From contig VXAZ01003890.1 of assembly GCA_013399875.1 (NCBI GenBank), forward strand, positions 682,001 through 746,000: a DNA stretch of 64,000 bases, read 5' to 3'. The notes beneath the pieces were generated by a model. It saw only the letters and a program-made list of their open reading frames with translations. It was not told the DNA's origin and did not search any database. Made by a program: the position numbers and the translations under genes. This document shows, one piece after another, positions 1-10,150 of this stretch; position 1 is the stretch's first letter, and the number at the start of each line of letters is the position of its first letter. This stretch comes from Gymnorhina tibicen (lineage: Eukaryota > Chordata > Aves > Passeriformes > Artamidae).

Positions 1-2960
1 ACTGATCCCTGTCCCTGTCTCCTCTTCATTCCTTTTTCCTGCCCTTTTTAATTAAAATCACATCCCACCAGTGCACCAAGACCCTCAGCAACACCCTTAG
101 GAGTCACCCTAGGATGTGACAAGGGCCCCATCAAACACCTCTTGCCTCCCTCCACTGGAAATGGGGGATCATTTATCACAAGCTTGCAGAAGAGGCAGCT
201 TCTCTTTGGCAGGGGAGGCACGATGGGTCCCAGCCTGGCAGTCCTGCCCTTCCTTGCAGGCTGTCAGAAGAGTCTCCAAGGCCCCAGTCAGCCACAAACC
301 TGTCGTAGGAGGTTTGTGTGGTGTCTCTCCTGTGGATTATATAGGAAGAGGAGTTCCCCTTGCTATTGATTAGCAGCAGCTCAGTATAAGAATGTTTTGG
401 GAGCAGAGCTTTACTGGAACTGCAGTTGCTCCTGGTGCTGCTGGCTCCTAAAGACTAAAGCACTGCTCATTACGCTCTTCCTGAGCTCATCTTCCTTTCT
501 CTTGAGATCACAATGTACATTTGTCATGTTGTGCAGGAGCCTACAAACACCAGTGCTTGCTTTGATTTTCCTCTTGGCATCCCAGCTGGACAGTGATAAG
601 TTGTCTTGTCATGCTGAACTACCGCTTTGTTCTGATATTTTTTTACACAGTGACACAATATTTCCCAACATCTTACCTTGAAACTGCAGCTGGGCCTAAA
701 TGGATGGAAAAAAAAACCCCACTGGTAAAACTTTCTTGTTAAAATGGAAAAATAAATTAAGATATTGAATAAAACTTTATGCATTAATTCTCATAAAGGA
801 ATTTATCTACAATGCAGTGTGGTTTAAAGTTACAATTTTAAACTGATGGTAGTTTTTTACACTGTCAAAATGTAAACAGTTACCTACCAACATTACTTTA
901 GTAACCATCTACTCATAATAGCAACATTTCTACCACGTTCAAAATAGGATTGGAAAGAAAGTCAGTCTAAAAGACCATTCAGTATTATTTTTTTCTTTGA
1001 TGCTGGGAGGGAATTCTGATGTATTTTGTGAATTTGTACCAGAAATGTTTTGCTCTTCAGTCAGGACTCATTCTGTGGAAGGAAACAAGCACAATTAAGT
1101 TAGTAAGACACCAGTGACACCGTGTTGAAGTCATGAAGAATAATGAAAACCCAAAATAACTCAAGATTACTGGTCAACCTTCCCAGAAAACTGTGATCAA
1201 AAACATCAGCTGTGATTAAGAACATCAGGGGTTTTTTTTGTTTGCCTCAGTTATTTCGCTTTTGTGCTTTAAAAGGAATAAAATGTACATCAGAAAGGCA
1301 CCAATAAAAAATGAAACTGAGGAATATTTTAAGTAATTGAGTATTGGTTTAGCAAGTGCTGCTGAGAGCAATGAAACGTGTGTGGTGAAACCTCCACTCT
1401 GGCTCTCATGTCAACATAATTGTTCTCATTAAGCGTGTTCCTATGGGTGGAGAATACATACCATGCCCCTTCCATATAGATTATCTGGTCCTAAATTATA
1501 GTTGAGGCTGAGGTTCACCATTCCTTGGGGACGACATTAACTTGGGTTCTTTTATGTATTTCATCACAACATGAAGAAATCTGTTAATTTAAATTTAGTT
1601 TCCTTCCACCAGTCTGAGAGGTAGAAAAATTTAATCCACTAGCCTACTCTGTCTTTTCTTGCCCCAGTGATGTTCCCATCTTGCAAGTATTTACTCTTTG
1701 ACCGATCTGCTCCTTATCTCACATACCTTCAAATAAAAAAAGGAAAAGGAAAATTAAATAGAAACAAACATGGAAAAAACCCTATTTTCCTTCTCAATTT
1801 CTGCTGCTTGTCCATGTCCTGCTCTTACGAATGTTGCTGCCTAAAATCATAGTCTGAAATGTTTTGCTACAGATAATGCCACTGTTCTGTTGAGCTTTCA
1901 GTTCCTTAGCAATGTTCAAATTTAGGTCTCACTCTTTCCCAAATTAAAGGCCTTTGCTGCCATTCTGACGTTCCTGCCCAGGTTTTGATCAGTGCTTGTT
2001 TTCATAAGCAGGAAACTTCCCTGTCACCCCAGCATGTACAAGCTGACCTTCCTCCTCTCTGTGTAAGTCACTGCTGTCAGGAGTGATCTCCCAGGCTACT
2101 GAGACCACATCATCCCACCATGACGTATTTCTATGCTTCCCTCAGGATTCTCTTTTCTTATTACAAGAGAACCAAAACAAAGCACCTATTTGCCTGAACT
2201 GAACCAAATGAACTGAACTGAACTATCTCCCCAGCCTCTTTCAATCAGTATCACAATGTCAGCTCCTGCCTCTGCTCCACCCACGATCTGCCAGCTTCCA
2301 CTAGTTGCCCTCTCCCTTAATGCTGATTGTTTCCCAAACAAATGGCAAAATTCATGGCCTCATCCTCCTTAAATGCCCTCAAAGTCCATCCTCATCATGA
2401 ATCCTATAAAGAATTTAACATTATGCAGCCATCCCCTCTGCAACTTGGATTTTTGCCTTTGTTTTCTTGGTTTTCCCACTTTTGCCCAGGTGTTCAGCTT
2501 CAACTGCATTGGAAGCAGCTTTGGGGTAGAGCCTTCACTGGCTACCTCTTTGGAAATCAGTCTTTACTTCTCAGTGTAAGAATTTTTTTCCTCAAGTTTC
2601 CCAAGTCTAACTTGATGTGGTTTTGCTTTTTATATTTTATAATGTTTTGTTGTATGAATTTAATTTCAGAACACTTAGATTCAAAATAAATGGACTATAA
2701 AACTTCACACTCACCCAAAAGACTGTTCTAGATGTCTAACAGAAGCATCCCCGTATTCATGTTTCTCTTGGACTCTTGCTCAAGCTCACTGGTGCTTTCC
2801 CGTAACTCCCACCTTTGTGAGAAACTGCCCTGTCAAGACTCATAAGCCTTTTTCTTTTGACCTTCATTCTTTTTGTTATCAGATCCATTCAGCCAGTGCC
2901 TTTTCTTCTTATCCCTCCCTCCTCTGCCTGAATGACTCATCTGTTGTATCCCTTCTGGCA
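1..2960. other. Unique non-coding DNA, no gene seen
   Basis: The first 480 bases are somewhat richer in G+C than the rest, but contain no recognisable domain or clear splice-bounded exon. The stretch from about 1.95 to 2.9 kb is pyrimidine-rich on the + strand, which opens several short unrelated frames (up to 120 codons at 2327-2689). None resembles a known protein. A short A/C tract (A run followed by CCCC) lies near 709-721. I see no tRNA, rRNA or young repeat here. Confidence 0.6.
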
Positions 2961-2964
2961 TTTT

Positions 2965-3070
2965 ACTTCAGAGGTGTCTGGGCAGGGACTCTGTTGCTGT
3001 GATTTAACTTTATAGCATCTGGTCCTAAGGGACTCAGATCCCCAGTGATGGTCTTACAGCACTCCTGTTT
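2965..3070 (+). repeat. Possible ancient amniote interspersed-repeat tail
   Basis: The segment reads GGGCAGGGACTCTGTTG, then a T-rich stretch, then TAGCATCTGGTCCTAAGGG and CAGATCCCCAGTGATGG. This order resembles the 3' part of an old amniote repeat seen in reptile genomes (GGGACTGT, a TTTGTACAGC-like stretch, CTAGCACAATGGGGTCCTG, GACTGGGG). The match is from memory and is diverged, so the family is not assigned. A RepeatMasker search against an amniote ancestral library would settle it. Confidence 0.35.
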
Positions 3071-3883
3071 TCCCAGACATTCTGCCTCTTATAGCAGGCA
3101 GCTCAAGAAGTACCTGACAATATATTAAGCATATAGCACAATGACATATCCCAAAAGAATCTGATTTAAGGCCAAATCTTTGTTTTTACTGCACACTTTC
3201 TTGTTGAACAGTTCAAGTTAAGGACAAAGTGTCAGCCTAAATTTACCATCTTTGGTTATCTCCTGTCACAGTCTTCATCTTATTTTAATGCAGCTTACTT
3301 AAACATGCAACAAATAAAGGTCATTTCCTTCTACTTAGAAGAATTTGTATTTCTTTATTTTTAAGAATGACCTTATTGCTACTGAAGAGACAGACAGACA
3401 GGCAGTTGAGGAGCCTGGAATAGTTTATTCCAGAGTTTATCAAGCATGGTAAGCATGCTGTTGACAGTGCTCAAGCAAATGCAAAAGGGACAAGGCAGCT
3501 GCACCTGGTGGTTTCTTCAGAGAGATGAGTCTGAGCTGAGGGTATGTGGGCTTCTCCCTAAGGACCTGCTTGGTCATTAACTGTTAAGGCACAAACTGGT
3601 GATGGAAGTGCAGATGGAGAAAGCATTGGGATACGAGTGATGGCTGCGTGATGTTCATGAAGATGTAGCTCTGTGTTCTTGATGGTGAAGGGCTTGTGCC
3701 AAGGGCATGGAGTTTTGCTTTATGGAAAGGGAGTGAGGGTGCAGAAATGGGGGGTTGACTCATCTTAGATGTGTAAATTGCCCAGAACAGAGCTCAAAAT
3801 GGACCTAGAGCAGTGCTGGTATCCAGGCAAGCCAGTTCTGAGAAACCCTTGTTTAGGTGCACTCTTCTTTCAGTCTACACCGC

Positions 3884-3906
3884 ACTCTCCAGTGTGACTG
3901 GAGAGT
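3884..3906. repeat. Perfect 10-bp hairpin, 3-nt loop
   Basis: ACTCTCCAGT at 3884-3893 is followed by GTG and then its exact reverse complement ACTGGAGAGT at 3897-3906. This is read directly from the sequence. Whether it forms or functions as a hairpin in RNA is unknown, and no transcript is evident around it. Confidence 0.9.
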
Positions 3907-4948
3907 TTAAAGTGATTTATCCCCCAGCTGCTCTGTGCTGGCTTCACCAAGGTCCTGTTCTCTACCTTGCACAAGAGATGATGCTGCTACACGAGAATTT
4001 AGGTGAAGGCTGCTATCTGCCCCCGTATCATGAAGGTGGCATTACATTAATTCCAGGAAGGTAAACAAGGAGAGGGGGAGCTGTCACTGGGGAATTGTAA
4101 GGCAATCTGGCATGAAAGCTGCCTCTCACTCCTTCAGGAAGTAGTTCTTCAGAAGTGCCAGGAGAATTTAAATAAGAGTGAGACAGAACAGCTAAAATAT
4201 TTAACTCTAGACAACTTTTAAAAATAAGGAAAAAGGTATATTCAAAGAAATGTTATGAAGACACACAAAAAGACAGCTATTTTTAAATATCCTTAGGAGT
4301 ATGTGAGAGAGTGAGTTTCATATCATGGTATTTTTCAGTGTCAAAACCAAAATGGAATGAAATAACTATTCAGTGTCAGAAATTACCTCTTCCATCTTAG
4401 GTTTTATTGTCTTTGAAAGCCTTTTCTAAATAGCATTTTTGAGATTGTAGTCTTTCCTCCCTCTAAATCAGAGTGACATACAAAAGTTTGTTCTGCAATT
4501 GGTCCCTTCGCCTCAGCACTGTATCTGTGTATCCTGTAATGACTGGCTGGCTCTATGTGTAATATCTGAAGCACACTGAAATCAAAGTAAGCCAAAGCAT
4601 GGGTTAGAGAAATTTACACTAAGGTTTTCATGTCCCCCAGGTCACCATCTGTGTGCTTGGTGACAATTTCAGTGATTGCACCAGAAATACGTCACTTACT
4701 ACTTAATACCTCCATCACTGGCAGGGAAATTTCCTCTTTGTCTTTAGGAATTAGCCAGAATAATGGAATGACTATAATAGGATGAATCCTCACAAGACAA
4801 AGTAAGGGGATGTTTCCAAAGTTATTACTTTTATAAGTGGAAAATAGAAGTAATAATAATACTACTACTACTATTTGCACAATAAGACTCTAGTGATCTA
4901 TACAAGATGTGACTCCTTTATAAAAAGGCTCATATGAACCCTTTCAAG

Positions 4949-4998
4949 AAAAAACCCCAAAAAAACCACCAAAACCCCAAACAACCCCAAACCAAACA
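4949..4998 (+). repeat. A/C-only tract with CCCC runs
   Basis: Fifty consecutive bases contain only A and C on the + strand, including three CCCC runs (4955-4958, 4975-4978, 4985-4988) and several CC pairs. The complementary strand is therefore T/G-only with three GGGG runs plus GG pairs, which could support a two-layer G-quadruplex. The pattern is low-complexity DNA and is not part of a recognised element. Confidence 0.8.
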
Positions 4999-5714
4999 GA
5001 AGTAAAGAAAAAACCCAATGTATTTCAAAATAATTATTCTGGAGTCAAGTGACATAACCTGCTGAACTGAAGCCTGGAAAAGTCAGTGTAGTGTGAAAAG
5101 TGACACAATCCATACAAAGAAGTGTCACAATCAAATTTCTCTGCTCTGGTCATAGGCACATTCAAATTTGTTCTACAAGATACAGTACAGGAAGTCCTGC
5201 AAAGCAGAATTTCTTTGCAATTTCCATGGCATTGAACCCAGCAAACTGATGATTTAAACAAGCTATCTAGATTTCCAACTAGATATGCAATCAGAGTGTG
5301 AATGCACTGGAAATTTTTTTATTCATGCTACACTGGATTTATCTCACCATGAAGACACCTTGCAATGTCCTTTTCTCAGGATCAGTGCTGAAATGTCATT
5401 CTTGCTAATGCTTTGCATAAAAAAGGGATATTCTATGAAACCTGAATTTGGCTCTCCAAGCAGGTAAAAGGATCAGCCCTGATGGAGGATAAAATAATAA
5501 AGGATACAACACTAGAAATATCAATAATGTCTTTTGCTTTGTGGGTGTGAAAAGGAGTGGAAGAAGCTATTTTAAATTACTTAATTAAACACAAAGAAAA
5601 TGGACGTGCTGGCAGCAGCTGTCAGGCAAGGATGTCATGTATGGGATTGCCTGCTCATCTCAGTTCCTGCTCGTACTGTATCTCGAGAGCTACTGCCTTA
5701 TAATGGCTAAGAAG

Positions 5715-5820
5715 ATCACAGAATCTCAGAATGGTTTGGGTTGGAAGGGACCTTGAAGATCACCAAGTTCCAAGCCCCCTGCCATGGGCAGGGACACCTT
5801 CCACTAGAGCAGATTGCCAA
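5715..5820 (-). mobile_element. CR1: CR1 LINE 3'-end fragment
   Basis: The + strand shows the reverse complement of an avian CR1 tail: TCACAGAATCTCAGAATGG, then TTTGGGTTGGAAGGGACCTT, AAGATCACC, and CCATGGGCAGGGACACCTTC. The element is therefore on the minus strand and is cut off after about 105 bp, the usual extreme 5' truncation of CR1 copies. One tail repeat is altered (ATCTCAG in place of ATCACAG). No coding sequence remains. Confidence 0.95.
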
Positions 5821-5981
5821 AGGATGGTATCTTGTAATTTCTGCCACTGCTTAGAGAAAGATTCCAGACAAAAAATACGCTGAAACTACAACAGTAATAA
5901 TACTGGCTTTTTTTGCCTTATCTTACCCTTACCTGCCCTCTTGCAGTATTTGCAGCTATTGTTTAAGTGAAAGAGTGGTAT

Positions 5982-6077
5982 CAACATAACACAACACAAC
6001 ACACAACATAACACATAACACAACACAAAACATAACATAACACAACATAAAACATAACACAACACAACACAACAAAA
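5982..6077 (+). repeat. AACAC/AACAT imperfect tandem array
   Basis: About 95 bases are built from the pentamers AACAC and AACAT with occasional AAAACAT units, giving an array containing only A, C and T on the + strand. The repeat keeps a minus-strand frame open that encodes a Cys/Val/Leu/Met low-complexity peptide; that frame is an artefact of the repeat. Length should be polymorphic between individuals. Confidence 0.9.
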
Positions 6078-6410
6078 GTACTGCAAGTCCCTACCTGGAC
6101 AGTCCTACCTCAGTGTCAATCAAACTTATTTCACATTCAGGCAGCTAGGAATAGTATCTGGTGAGATGCTAAAGCTGCTGTTTTCCAGTCCACAGACAAT
6201 TTGATGGGAGTTTGCACAGACTCAGCATAATCAGGTGTTGCCAGATCTGTGCAGGGACTCCCACCTCAGTGGTGTGCGACAGCGGTGCCTGCTGGCTACA
6301 GGTTGTTTTTTTTACCTGAGATCTGGAATTCATTCTGTGAAACCTCTGTGACTGTTACAGGGCAGAACAAAGAAACAAACAAATAAATTACACACACACA
6401 GACAGCCCCT

Positions 6411-6434
6411 AAGTGGGTTTAGTCCAACCCACTT
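6411..6434. repeat. Perfect 9-bp hairpin, 6-nt loop
   Basis: AAGTGGGTT (6411-6419) and AACCCACTT (6426-6434) are exact reverse complements around the loop TAGTCC. It sits just after a short (AC)n stretch. No known RNA family is recognised. Confidence 0.85.
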
Positions 6435-7412
6435 TATACTGTATAGAAATGGATTTGATCAGGCAGTAATTGGAAATTAAGAAATGACTGCATATGAGAT
6501 GACACTTGTCTGGTAACATCCACAACAAAGGGATGCCTGTGTGCCAAAGCTGGTTCACCCTGCCCCCAGGTTTTGGATTGAGAAGTCTGGGTAGGGAAGT
6601 CGGTTACCTAATATCTGATATACAGAAATTTTGTTTTACTGCTTCTCAAGGGGAAAAATAACAACTGAAAATTATCTGTGGCAGGGTATTGAGCTCTGAC
6701 TCTGGAGCTGCAGAAACCCTGGAGAGCCTGAGAGCACGGTGGTCTCGTAGCTATCAGACAGGGAGTTTTGGCTCCTGAGGATCCATGAAGCAGCTCCATG
6801 CTCAGATCTTGTCCTATCTGGCAGGTGAGCTGTCAAGAAACTGGGAATTATCAGAAACTTTGGTAACCTGCTGGACAAGGAAGTGGGCTGCAAGGTTAGA
6901 ACTACAAAAACTTGTAGGGTAACTATAAGAAGCCTGGAAAATTAACAATCTCCTCAGGATTGCACAATTTTGGACGATTTCTAAATTCTGATGAGACAGA
7001 AAACTTCAGCCTTGCTTTGGTTGCATTCTTTTTAATCTATATTTCTACAGAAGAGGAAAAAGAAAAAAAAAAAAAAGGAATTCCTCTCATTTTGTCCAGA
7101 CATTGCCAAAGAAATAATATTAAATATCATTATTGCTCAGACTGGTGTCTTTGGTGTTAATGGAATAAAGCATCCACTGGCTTTAATGGAAGTCAGTTCA
7201 GACTCATTGCCATTTTCCAATTTCTGTTCACTGATGTATCACCCACAGGAATTGTTAAAATGTTGCTAAGAGGTAGATTAGCAGAAGGGAAATGGATATG
7301 AGATCCCATATGGGTGAGCTTGACTCACCAGAATACATAATCAAGTGTTTATCTGCTTTTGCTGGCTACAGACCTATTCCTAAGTCTTTAAAAGGTTCAC
7401 CTAGGTCCTGAT

Positions 7413-7430
7413 TAATCAAGGTAATCAAGG
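7413..7430 (+). repeat. TAATCAAGG x2 tandem in TAAT-rich patch
   Basis: TAATCAAGG occurs twice head to tail. The first copy overlaps the palindrome GATTAATC (7410-7417), and further TAAT cores follow up to about 7450. TAAT and TAATC are typical homeodomain cores, so this could be a binding cluster, but AT-rich DNA produces such matches by chance. Confidence 0.5.
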
Positions 7431-8292
7431 AAGATAAATCAATTAATCTATCAGATTTTTGTCAATGGTGATATTAATAGAAAAGAGGAATTGAAGGCAC
7501 GAGTCTTCCTGACATAAGTCTAATTTGGTCATAGATGAGTTTCAAACATCCTGCCCCTGAGAAGATGCAAGAAATACCACTACTACTTGTTATGTACAAA
7601 CTCTGAAAAGAGAGCTTTTGTCCTTCCCCCTAGAGACAGTTATGGCTCTTTTTGGACCATGAAATTTTATGGCCTTTGTACTTTTGTTCCCCCTTGCTTT
7701 TACATGCATATTACAGCCAAACCTCAAGGGCATGTAGGCAGACCAAATACAAATAGTAGAATTCCTTTTCCTTTAATGATAAGTCAATATTTACATATGC
7801 AATATCATAATAGAGGATACCAGAGTGCTCAATTCTGCACACCTGATTTTGAAGAAAAAAGGGATGGCTGCAGAAGTTGGTGGTATTTTTTATAGTTTTA
7901 TGGACACTCTGCAGGAGGCCTCACCTCTGCTGTTAGCTATGTTCAACTTTGATGATTCTCCACATTCTCCATGTACAAGATTAATTAGTTATCCCACAGA
8001 AGGTTCCTGTTTTCTTTAATTTGGTAATACATCCATCTGTCAATGCAGACTTTCTCTGAAATCCTCTGCATCTGTGAACTGTCCGTTTTCAAATAACCTT
8101 TTTAACTGTGGATTATCAATCACTTTGTATTTTACTTCAGACACAGATTAAGACCTGATATCTTCCTTTTTTTTATTTAAATCAAGTGTGATTCAGGATA
8201 ACCTAAAGATATTTGTAATCTCATTTGTTCCTTAAGTTTCCAAGATTTCTCAGCATTCCTAGAAATCCAAGTCACTCAGCTACAGTAAAAGC

Positions 8293-8325
8293 ATATGTTT
8301 GTATGTATATGTGTATGTGTATATG
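8293..8325 (+). repeat. GTAT/TG microsatellite
   Basis: Imperfect alternation of GTATGTATAT and GTGTATGTGTATATG units over about 30 bases. Confidence 0.8.
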
Positions 8326-8394
8326 CAACAACTACTATATAATTACAGCAATATTGTTGATATTTATCAAACTTGTTTAATGAAATTTGCTCAC

Positions 8395-8900
8395 ATTTCT
8401 TTACGCTTCAGACTGGCACGAGTCAAAGTGATCTCCTTACCCCTTCCTTTTGTCTGGAGAAAAGCTCTCTGGTAGAATTTGCTGTGTTGCCTCACCTCCC
8501 CCTGCGCAGGGAGAGGCTGAGGGGCTGCTGGTGGAGGCTCTGCGCAGTGGTACCCGGACTTCCATCTGCTCAAGGTTGTTGCTAAGGAACGTCTGCTGCA
8601 AATAACAGCAGCACCTTCCCCCACCTGCTCCCACGCCAGCTCCAAGGGCTCTGCTCTCTCTCCTTGACTCCACAGACCGGGAAGCACCAGCTGCAGCAGG
8701 ATTGCATGGAAGCTTTCCTCTCACTTTTCCCCCCTCCCCAGTCACTCCTTAAAGCCTCCAAAACTGAAGCACCTGCTGCCAGCCCAAGAGGAGGCCTTGC
8801 AGCCTGCTCCCTCCCAACCATGCCAGTCCTTACAGAGCTTTTCCCTTGGGCTCCCTTCTTCACCTACTTTTCCATGGTGTGGTGAAGCACATCATGATTC
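8395..8900. promoter_or_regulatory. GC/CpG-enriched block, possible regulatory element
   Basis: This block is visibly richer in G+C and CpG than its AT-rich surroundings. It holds the perfect palindrome CCCTGCGCAGGG (8500-8511), a second TGCGCA at 8541, and an X-box-like site GTTGCTAAGGAAC (8578-8590), which departs from the RFX consensus at one position of its second half-site. Several overlapping frames are open on both strands (up to 102 codons), as expected of GC-richer DNA, and none has a recognised domain. It could be a promoter or first exon of a non-coding RNA, an enhancer, or a chance composition island. Confidence 0.3.
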
Positions 8901-9689
8901 AGGCCCTCAGATCTAAATGCTTTGTGTGTGGATTTACAGTGAAAAGGTGAGAATTCATGCAGCAAGTTCCCTCCTCTCCACAAATGCATGAACTAGTCCC
9001 TTACAAGAGCTGTGACTTGGATCGCATAATTCATGTGTGCTTGGAGGGAAATGAAAAAGCATATCTCTGACTATCCTCATACTTTAATGATTACTCAGTT
9101 TGAATTAATTATACCTTTTTTTGTATTATTTGAAAGGTCTGTAGCTGATGGTGTGAGATATGATTTTATAAAACAGAAGAGCCGACCACTCGTGATTATG
9201 AAATGATATACAGTTGAGCAACTATTCTTTATCTCTACTGAGAGCTAAGAAAAAGTTCATGGGCAGAGCACCCTACTATGAATAATCTTCTTATTTCTAA
9301 TGCCACCCAGCCATGCAGACTTAAAGATAAGTACAGATGAACTAAGAGAGGCTGAAGTTATTAAATGTAATGGAAATGGACTTTAAATTTGGCGAATCAA
9401 AAATTTGAATTAACTTTTTCCTTTAATGCACTTAAATTGCCACCATAGCAGTTCCATTTTCCTCATCAAATTATTTAAGTGGGAGATGAAGTGATGCAAG
9501 TTCTGATCTATCAAGGAATCACAGCCTCTGAGAAGAAACAATTGAAATATGGAAATAGCTGTTGCAAAGCCAGGCCTTGTGCCAGGGTGAAATGGAGGCT
9601 TTTATTCTTTAGAAATTCTTCTGAAAGGAAGTTTGTGCTTCCAGTGAAACAGTGTTACTCACCATAACCTGACATTTCTTTCAGTTTCA

Positions 9690-10150
9690 GGTCCTCCAGG
9701 CCATTTTATTCGTAAGTTTGTGGGGTGCAAAAGGGGTCATGGGGCATCCAACAGCTGGGAGAGGAAGAGGTTTGGAGGGAACATGATCTAGGTCAGAGCT
9801 GTTGTAAGAAACTTCCCACAGCTGATGATGTTTAAGGCAACCCATTGTATGGGTGGAACTGCTGGTCTGGAGGGAGTGGGAAGGCTGGGAAGTTGCTTCT
9901 GAGAGGTTCTGGGAAACCTCCATGTGGACAACATGGAGTTTGCACAAAAAGATGGTCTTGGGAGAGCTGGCCAGGTGTCTGCTTGCCCCTCTGGCCAGGG
10001 CTGGGGAGGCTGCAGCTCCCTCCTGGAGCTGGTGGTCTTTGTAGCCAGGATCGTGTCCAGAGACTCAGCTCATGAGCAGCACCACACGGAGTGAGGGGAA
10101 ATATGGGAGATCCCTGGCTGGGATGGACAACTCCCTCCGGACCTCACACC
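9690..10150. other. G-rich block of unknown nature
   Basis: A 450-bp segment that is G-rich on the + strand, with repeated short words such as CTGGCCAGG (twice near 9970-10000) and small inverted repeats (CCATGT...ACATGG near 9920, AGCTCC...GGAGCT near 10015). Open frames of 63-86 codons overlap on both strands without recognisable domains. It might be an unclassified repeat or transcribed exon; I cannot tell which. Confidence 0.3.

Larger units (their letters stand above)
3071..5714. other. Unique non-coding DNA, no gene seen
   Basis: AT-rich single-copy-looking sequence with frequent stops in all frames. It contains a perfect 10-bp hairpin (3884-3906), a short TAATAAT/ACT trinucleotide stretch (about 4850-4875) and an A/C-only tract (4949-4998), each listed separately. 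The 3.48-3.8 kb part is G-rich on the + strand, but I recognise no repeat family or exon in it. Confidence 0.6.

Noticed and set aside
5886..6086. Cys/Val/Leu-rich minus-strand peptide resembling a membrane protein
   Set aside because: It is a translation of the AACAC/AACAT tandem array; the hydrophobic pattern comes from the repeat.
8414..8421. GGCACGAG resembling a cDNA-library linker
   Set aside because: An eight-base match by chance; nothing else suggests vector or cDNA contamination.
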